From contig NC_091272.1 of the NCBI RefSeq assembly GCF_042100115.1, positions 1,178,001-1,242,000 on the forward strand: a stretch of 64,000 nt of DNA. Direction: 5' to 3'. The DNA is from Alternaria dauci (taxonomy: Eukaryota; Ascomycota; Dothideomycetes; Pleosporales; Pleosporaceae). Positions within the stretch are counted from its first letter, which is position 1, and the number at the start of each line of letters is the position of its first letter. The translations under genes and the position numbers were made by a program. The notes below the pieces were generated by a model. It was not told the DNA's origin. It ran no database searches and saw only the letters and a list, made by a program, of their open reading frames with translations. This document shows, piece by piece, positions 58,443-64,000 of this stretch.

Positions 58443-61256
58443 ATGAATCAAGGTAAGTCAGATCCCGAAGTACTTGCAATCCATGTCCTGCAAAGTACAT
58501 GAACCGTCAAACCCCAAGTCGCTCGCTCCAAGCGCTGCACCTTCAGCCATAAACTGGCGCCCTTCTCCGCACTCTTCCCAGACCAACATTCTCCCCGCGT
58601 CCACTCCTATATTACACCACAACACAGCGGGTGCGTTCGCCTTGTCCCTTTTGGTTTCCGCAGCACGCACTGAGCCCCCATTCGTCCCTGTCCCTGTAGC
58701 GCGTTTTGCACGCTGGTTCTGCCACCCGATTGTGGTGCCGCTTGTGCAACCACGTCCCATGCGCATCTTTTGTTGCTCTCTATCGCATCCGTGCACGTTG
58801 TTCGTTATTGTCACACGTCTTGTTCAACAGCACACCGGCTAGCTCGAGTTGATTGGCTGACGTGCAGGATAAGCAGTGCTGCAATCACCGCTGCCACTGG
58901 CATCGGAACACCCTTTCTCTTCGGAGCAAGACTGCTTGGATCATATCGGCGCGCATGCACATCATAACTCCTTTGCAGGCGTACCCGATCAGCTAAGACG
59001 CGACGGGGTCCTAGCACATACTGCGACCGGTATCCACCAGGCCTCGATTACAGGCCGTTACGGTTCACATCGTCCCGACAGTGCGTAAGTAGACACTCTC
59101 ATTGGTCCCTGTCTTCCCGGGCTGGCATGGCAGGCTCCGTGGTGCTGCCTAGCCTTGTGGCCCCCAGCGTGCATCCCTCGACGCCTCTCTCGCCTGGTGC
59201 AGCCCAAACTCAGGCTTTCCCTACCCCGAAACAAACACGTAGTCAATGTCCTTCATCATACTTGTCGTCGCACACGTTCCGGATGCATGGCGCACTTGGT
59301 CTTCCCAACAGCTCGGTCTGTTACATTGATCACACGACAAGCCTAGCGGCAATGCCGTACCGCCCCTGGAACTGGTTGACGACTTATACTGTGCCACTCT
59401 ACTCTTGGTTACACATCGTTGTCGTTGGCATCACTTTGGCCGAATAGCTTTGTTTTGAAAGTTTGACTGACGTGCGTGCATAGCTACCAGTCGAGTGCGG
59501 CTCTATCGGACTCAGGATCAGGCTCCATTTCTACATCGCCTAGCTCCAACGCCTCGTCGGCACTGGCTTACACTTCCTATCCTTCATACTCGTCAAATCT
59601 AGCCACCAACTATCCAACTCAATATTCCGTGCCGAGTACTTACTTTAGCACTACGTGTGGGTACAGCAGCATGTCTTCGGCTCGACGACTGTAGGTATCT
59701 TCTGTGGCGCACTCGTGCGTGTAGAACCTGAGGCAATGCATGACAGCTGACAGCTACACAATAGAAATGATGCCTCATCGACGGCAATGTTACCTCCGGA
59801 AAGATCACCAGGGCTAGGCCATTCTGTGTCACCATCCATGGGTACGTCGGCTAGGGACAATTATACAACTGGAACACCTGGTGTGCATAGATATTCCAGT
59901 GTTCTGTCTCCTCGCTCTGATTTACCTCGATACAACACCCAGCCCGACACTCCCAGAAGTGTACACACAACCACTATGCCTCTGACTTACAACGGTGCCT
60001 ATGCCACTGCGTATGCCACAACTTCAGGCTCGCCCGAAACGCCTCCCTTCAACACGCAAGAGAACCTGGCCAATGTTACCTGTGAAGGTAGCGCCGTGAC
60101 AGTGCGGATCGACGCCAAGATCGAAAAAGGATTCTTCTATTCCGGTGATCGCGTATGGACCTGTTATCGAAGGAACTATTTCGCAGTCAACGTTTCGTAC
60201 GAGCTCTCGCCCTGGATTGCTAATGCGCGCTTGTATCTTGAACAGCCCAATAAGCCAGCTCTGCAGATACAATCCATGGCCGTATCTCTTGCTGCTGCTG
60301 TGGATGGTGCCACGGGAAAGACTATTGAGTTGATCCAGCACACACCGAAGCGCGACAAGGGCCCGCAGCTGCCTATGAAGAAGGAGCTACTAGCACCAAC
60401 GCCTCCGGGGAAAAGCCATGAACACGGTGGATACGGGCTGGGAAACTTTCATCAGACCTCGACCGTTGCAGGCCCTCACCTGCCTTTGCAAAACGAGAGC
60501 GACTCTTCACCGCAATATTCTCCCACGAGCCACGCCAGCAGCAACTACCAGCATTCGTTCGAGCGGATACAGTTCAAGTCAGCGACGGCAAACAATGGAA
60601 AACGTCGGGCCCAACAGCAGTACTACCATCTCATCGTGGAGTTGTGGGCAAACGTGCAGGGCCCTCGAGACCCTGAGCCCAAATGGGTAAAGATTGCAGC
60701 TCGGATGTCGTCCCCAGTCGTTGTGCGCGGAAGGTCGCCTAGTCACTACCAAAACGAGGGCCCTCATAATGCCGGTACTTCGAGAGGTGCACCTGGTTCT
60801 GGCCTCGGTGGAGGTGGTCATCACGGACTAGGCTCAACCGGTCGACCATCATTTCCGCCATGGCCCACGGGCATGTCAGGTGGTAGCGCAACTGGGACGG
60901 GCGGTAGCATGTATCGTGGCAATGTGTACTCGCTCGATCCAAGCCCAGTCGGCAGCCATTCGGTTAGTTCAGCGAGCTCTCTGAGTGGAGGCCCTGTTGA
61001 GGGCATCACTGGCGAAACCCACTTGGCCGAAGACGACGACACGAAGATGATCGATGCTCCCCAGGATTACTCTTACTATCCTACCTCCCTCTACGAGCCG
61101 ATACCAACCAAGCTCGAAAGCACATTACCCCTACCTGATCGCAGGATCAAGGATGAGTATCCCACTGCTGGCTGGCATCTTGGAGGCTGTGGTAGGTTCC
61201 AAGGAATGGAGAGTAGTCGCGGATACTATCCGGACGTACAGGCGCATACCTATTGA
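58443..61256 (+). CDS. vib-1: Ndt80/PhoG-type transcription factor (VIB-1/XprG)
   Basis: p53-fold DNA-binding regulator of 604 residues. In Neurospora VIB-1 it is required for heterokaryon incompatibility and HET-gene expression. In Aspergillus XprG it controls extracellular proteases and starvation responses. The proposed exons are 58443-58452, 58979-59084, 59484-59690 and 59765-61256. The N-terminus (MNQ, then GVPDQLRRDGVLAHTATGIH, YQSSAALSDSGSGS) is Ser/Tyr-rich. The Ndt80 domain lies around 205-430: NVTCEGSAVTVRIDAKIEKG, FFYSGDRVWTCYRRNYFAVN, YLEQPNKPALQIQSMAVSLA, IELIQHTPKRDKGPQ, and WVKIAARMSSPVVVRGRSPS. The tail is Gly/Ser-rich and ends in ESSRGYYPDVQAHTY. The first two exons are supported only by phase and splice signals (introns 526 and 399 nt). 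Exons 3-4 are secure. Confidence 0.92.
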
Positions 61257-62826
61257 TGCACATGCATGCATGCATGATGCCGCCGTCATAGCTCCCGGGA
61301 AAATTGTTGGCCGGCTCAACAGGAATTTGAGCCTGCTGCATGCAAGAATCGAATTCAGCGAGACTTTGATTCCGCATACTACAGGCGAACACCCTTTGCT
61401 AAAGACGACTGCTTATGGGTGCTTGATGATAAACTTCTCGGTTCCGCGGCGTCTTTGCTATTGTTACTGTCCTTGACTCGTTGCCAACACGAACACCAAC
61501 CGGCCCCCACACTTAGACCACTTCCCGAACGAACGACACACGGGCCGCTACCGCATGACAAGGCAAGGATGGTGTCACGAAGCGATGCATCACATGGCGC
61601 ATAACAAAGGCTATATCGCAGGTCTTGAGTATGTCTCGCGCAACGGAACTGTGGTGCTGGTCTGCACCTGGGGGAGATACGCACAACATCCGTCCCCATG
61701 GACCCGCAGCCGACCATGCACTCATTCGCAAGGCGTTTGGTGTGTCGCAAATTGCTGGCCCGCTTTACTATGTTCCATTTTTCCATTTGTCATCCCACGG
61801 CATATTTAATCCTACACCCTGGCGCGGCCTATCAGTATCCTGCTTTGCAAGATCTGCATAGAGTCTGGTTTCTTGCATGTCATTTCCATACCGGTTTTTT
61901 TCTTTTCAAGTTTTGGTCGACGATGGCCTTCTTACGCATTACGAGACGTACAGATGTTGTTGGGTTATGGGTGCATGCTACGAGTTATGAATGCGAAGGC
62001 ATGTTGCATGGCGCATGCAGGATGAAAAGGTTGATGGCCATGCTCTTCTCTTCCATACTGTCTCTGCTTGGTGCGTTCTGGCCTACGCCCGCCTAGCATC
62101 TGCCATTGCGAGTTTGCAGCGACAGTAGAGCATGGTTGTATGAGTAGCGGGTCATGGCTACGGATAGCCTTTACGGGTGTGTTTCAGCAGGATCGAGGGT
62201 GCACACAGCGGGACTGCAATGCCAATTAGGGAGTGTGGATTTGTTAGGTTAGGGTCGCGACAAGCGACTCTGTGGCACGGTTCCGAACGGGATGGGAGAG
62301 GTACGACGCACGGGAAAGCTAATGGTGGCGGCCCCTTGTCTATTGTATGATTATTTAGTGTCGCAAAAGCGTGTGATAGTTGTCCAATGCAGGCGGCCCT
62401 TGTCGTTTAGCATCATGTGCACCACCCTCTTTGTGATGTTGCGCGAGTCAGAAGGCGGCTGCTGGACGTAAGCCTCGCCGTACTTGTGCATTGCGCAAGC
62501 GTCATGTAGGCCGATTATGGTAGCCTCGCGAGACTTTGGAGGAACGGGTCAAAGACGAGGAGAAGTGGGAGGAAGGGCAAACATGAGGTTCTCTTAAGCT
62601 CCTGCCGTCGGACATGTTCCCGCCTTCCCCGCGGTTCAGGCGTCACTCCCTGACTGACTCGGGGGATGTGGCCCCAAAACTTTGATCCTGAAAGGTGGCA
62701 CGTCATCGCCATCACCCACGCGTCGCCCTGAAGCGCCCGCACCCCGACGCCGCTCTCACAGGCACCTCATCTGCCAGATCCATAGCATCGCGCACTCGGC
62801 GCTGTGTCCAGCCCATCTCAGCTCCA
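61257..62826. other. Intergenic, about 1.57 kb
   Basis: 3' flank of the VIB-1-type gene and promoter of the SRP receptor gene. A short ATGC tandem (four units) sits at about 61262-61276. Short ORFs only. The frame upstream of 62827 is open but not family-like. Confidence 0.5.
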
Positions 62827-63773
62827 ATGGCGTGGTATGACCAGGACAGCTGGCTCACGGCCGCCTTCTCCCCCAACCCGCTCACCATACTCATCACCCT
62901 GATCGTCGCGCTGGGCCTGCCGATAATAATACACACCATCCTGTACAAAAAGGCAGCTGCAGCCGCGCAACTGCCCACCCTGCTGCTCGTTGGGCCAAGC
63001 GGCAGTGGAAAGACGGCCTTTACGACATTGGTAACAGGCCCCCGTTCCCCAATACACAGTGTCTTGTACCTTCTAACAACCACCACTAGGCCGAGCGCAA
63101 CGCTACCACGCAGACGCACACCTCCACCACCCCCCTCTCCGTCTCCGCTATCCTCCCGAGCCCACACGTCCCCGCATCTTCACACTACCGCTCACCAGGC
63201 GACCCAGCCTTTGAGCGCGCACGCAACTTCCTCCTCCTCGACACGCCCGGCCACGGCAAGCTCAGACACTATGCCACCGCCCAGCTAGCCGACCCCAAGA
63301 GCATCCGCGCCATAATCTTCGTTGTCGACGCCGCCCAGCTAGGCGATGAAGCCGGGCTGAACGAGGCAGGAGAGTACCTCCATGACATCCTTCTCTCGCT
63401 GCAGAAACGCTACACCAACGCTACTACTAGCAAAGGACCAAAGGAGATTCCTGTCCTCGTTGCGGCAAACAAGATGGATCTCTTCACTGCGCTGCCCCCG
63501 AACCTGGTCAAGGGCTCGCTTGAGAAGACTATCACGGAGATTAGGGCTAACCGGGCTAAGGCGCTCCGGGATGCGGGTGCGGCGTTGAGTGGAGGTGAGG
63601 ATGAAGTGGATGAAGAGAAGGAGTGGCTTGGTGAGGGTGGTGAGGGCGCCTTCACGTTTGAGCAGATGAGGGAGAGTGGCACGAGCGTGGACGTGATTGG
63701 TGGTAACGTTGTCGCGGGCAAGGAGGTTGGCGATGTGGACAAGTGGTGGCAGTGGATTGCCGAACAGCTTTGA
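62827..63773 (+). CDS. SRPRB: Signal recognition particle receptor subunit beta
   Basis: ER-membrane GTPase that anchors the SRP receptor alpha subunit for co-translational targeting. Exons are 62827-63030 and 63090-63773, giving 295 residues. An N-terminal transmembrane helix (about residues 19-40, LTILITLIVALGLPIIIHTILY) precedes the GTPase fold. The P-loop is GPSGSGKT (56-63), the G3 motif is DTPGHGK (119-125), and the G4 motif is NKMD (195-198). Gly in place of the catalytic Gln after DTPG fits SRPRB-type G proteins. An acidic insertion (GGEDEVDEEKEWLGEGGEG) lies between the G4 and C-terminal segments, as in fungal homologues. The start is in CCAATGGC. The intron is phase 0 with a GTAACA donor. 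Confidence 0.95.
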
Positions 63774-64000
63774 AGAGGATATACGTGCTTGGAAGTGCTA
63801 TGGGATGATATGGGCTCAGTGTGTCGATACCCTGTTCGTTGATAATGTAGAATACTAGTAAGTTTCTCTTATTCTTGGTTGAGGTCGCGACTGACGAATG
63901 TAGATTGTGGAACATGTTACCCCTAGCCACCCTTTCATCTCACGTAAAGCAGGCATCATCTAGTACGTGCAAACGAGTCACAGGTTACGACTTCCCAACA

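Overview
This window looks like nuclear DNA of a filamentous ascomycete, most likely a Dothideomycete close to Pleosporales. The evidence is about 50% GC, short introns of roughly 48-120 nt with GTAAGT/GTACGT-type donors and CTAAC-like branch points, CAACATGG or CCATGG start contexts, and fungal-only families (HET domain, Zn2Cys6 regulators, Ndt80/VIB-1). I resolved 25 protein genes. I rebuilt their exons by hand from splice sites and reading phase, so every multi-exon model closes in frame. I found no tRNA, rRNA, CRISPR array, intact transposon or secondary-metabolite backbone gene.

Layout. 0-9.5 kb: ribosomal protein eS17 (-), a divergent cation/proton exchanger (-), a secreted M28 aminopeptidase (+), queuine tRNA-ribosyltransferase (+) and an FAD monooxygenase (-). 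9.5-12 kb: no gene seen. 12-18.4 kb: a 2-oxoglutarate/Fe(II) oxygenase (+) and three unrecognised genes (-). 18.9-25.8 kb: CCR4-NOT subunit NOT2 (-), an 893-residue Zn2Cys6 regulator resembling FarA/CTF1 (-) and a Nudix hydrolase (-). 26.2-34.4 kb (all +): a disordered nuclear-type protein, an intracellular LysM protein, leukotriene A4 hydrolase/aminopeptidase, a small charged protein, and an RpiB-type sugar-phosphate isomerase only 23 bp behind it. 34.6-39.7 kb: a Cdc25/rhodanese-type phosphatase (-), an EPS1-like membrane disulfide isomerase (-), a complex I 29.9 kDa/NDUFA5-type subunit (+) and a small probable mitochondrial protein (-). 39.7-44.1 kb: gene-poor, ending in the CT-rich leader of a C2H2 plus fungal-trans-domain regulator (44.1-47.1 kb, +). 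48.3-61.3 kb: a 65-bp direct repeat carrying a TATA box, a HET-domain gene (+), a 7.7 kb gene-poor stretch, then a VIB-1/XprG-type Ndt80 regulator (+). 62.8-63.8 kb: SRP receptor beta subunit (+).

Most genes are unrelated housekeeping functions in ordinary fungal order, not a pathway. The one functional link worth attention is the HET gene lying on the same strand as a VIB-1-type regulator. In Neurospora, VIB-1 is needed for expression of HET-domain incompatibility genes. Other noteworthy points are very small coding exons in the TGT, Zn2Cys6 and VIB-1 genes, loss of the signature Asn in both alpha-repeats of the exchanger, and the near-contact gene pair at 33.5-34.4 kb. I saw no clear case for a wholly new multi-gene system.
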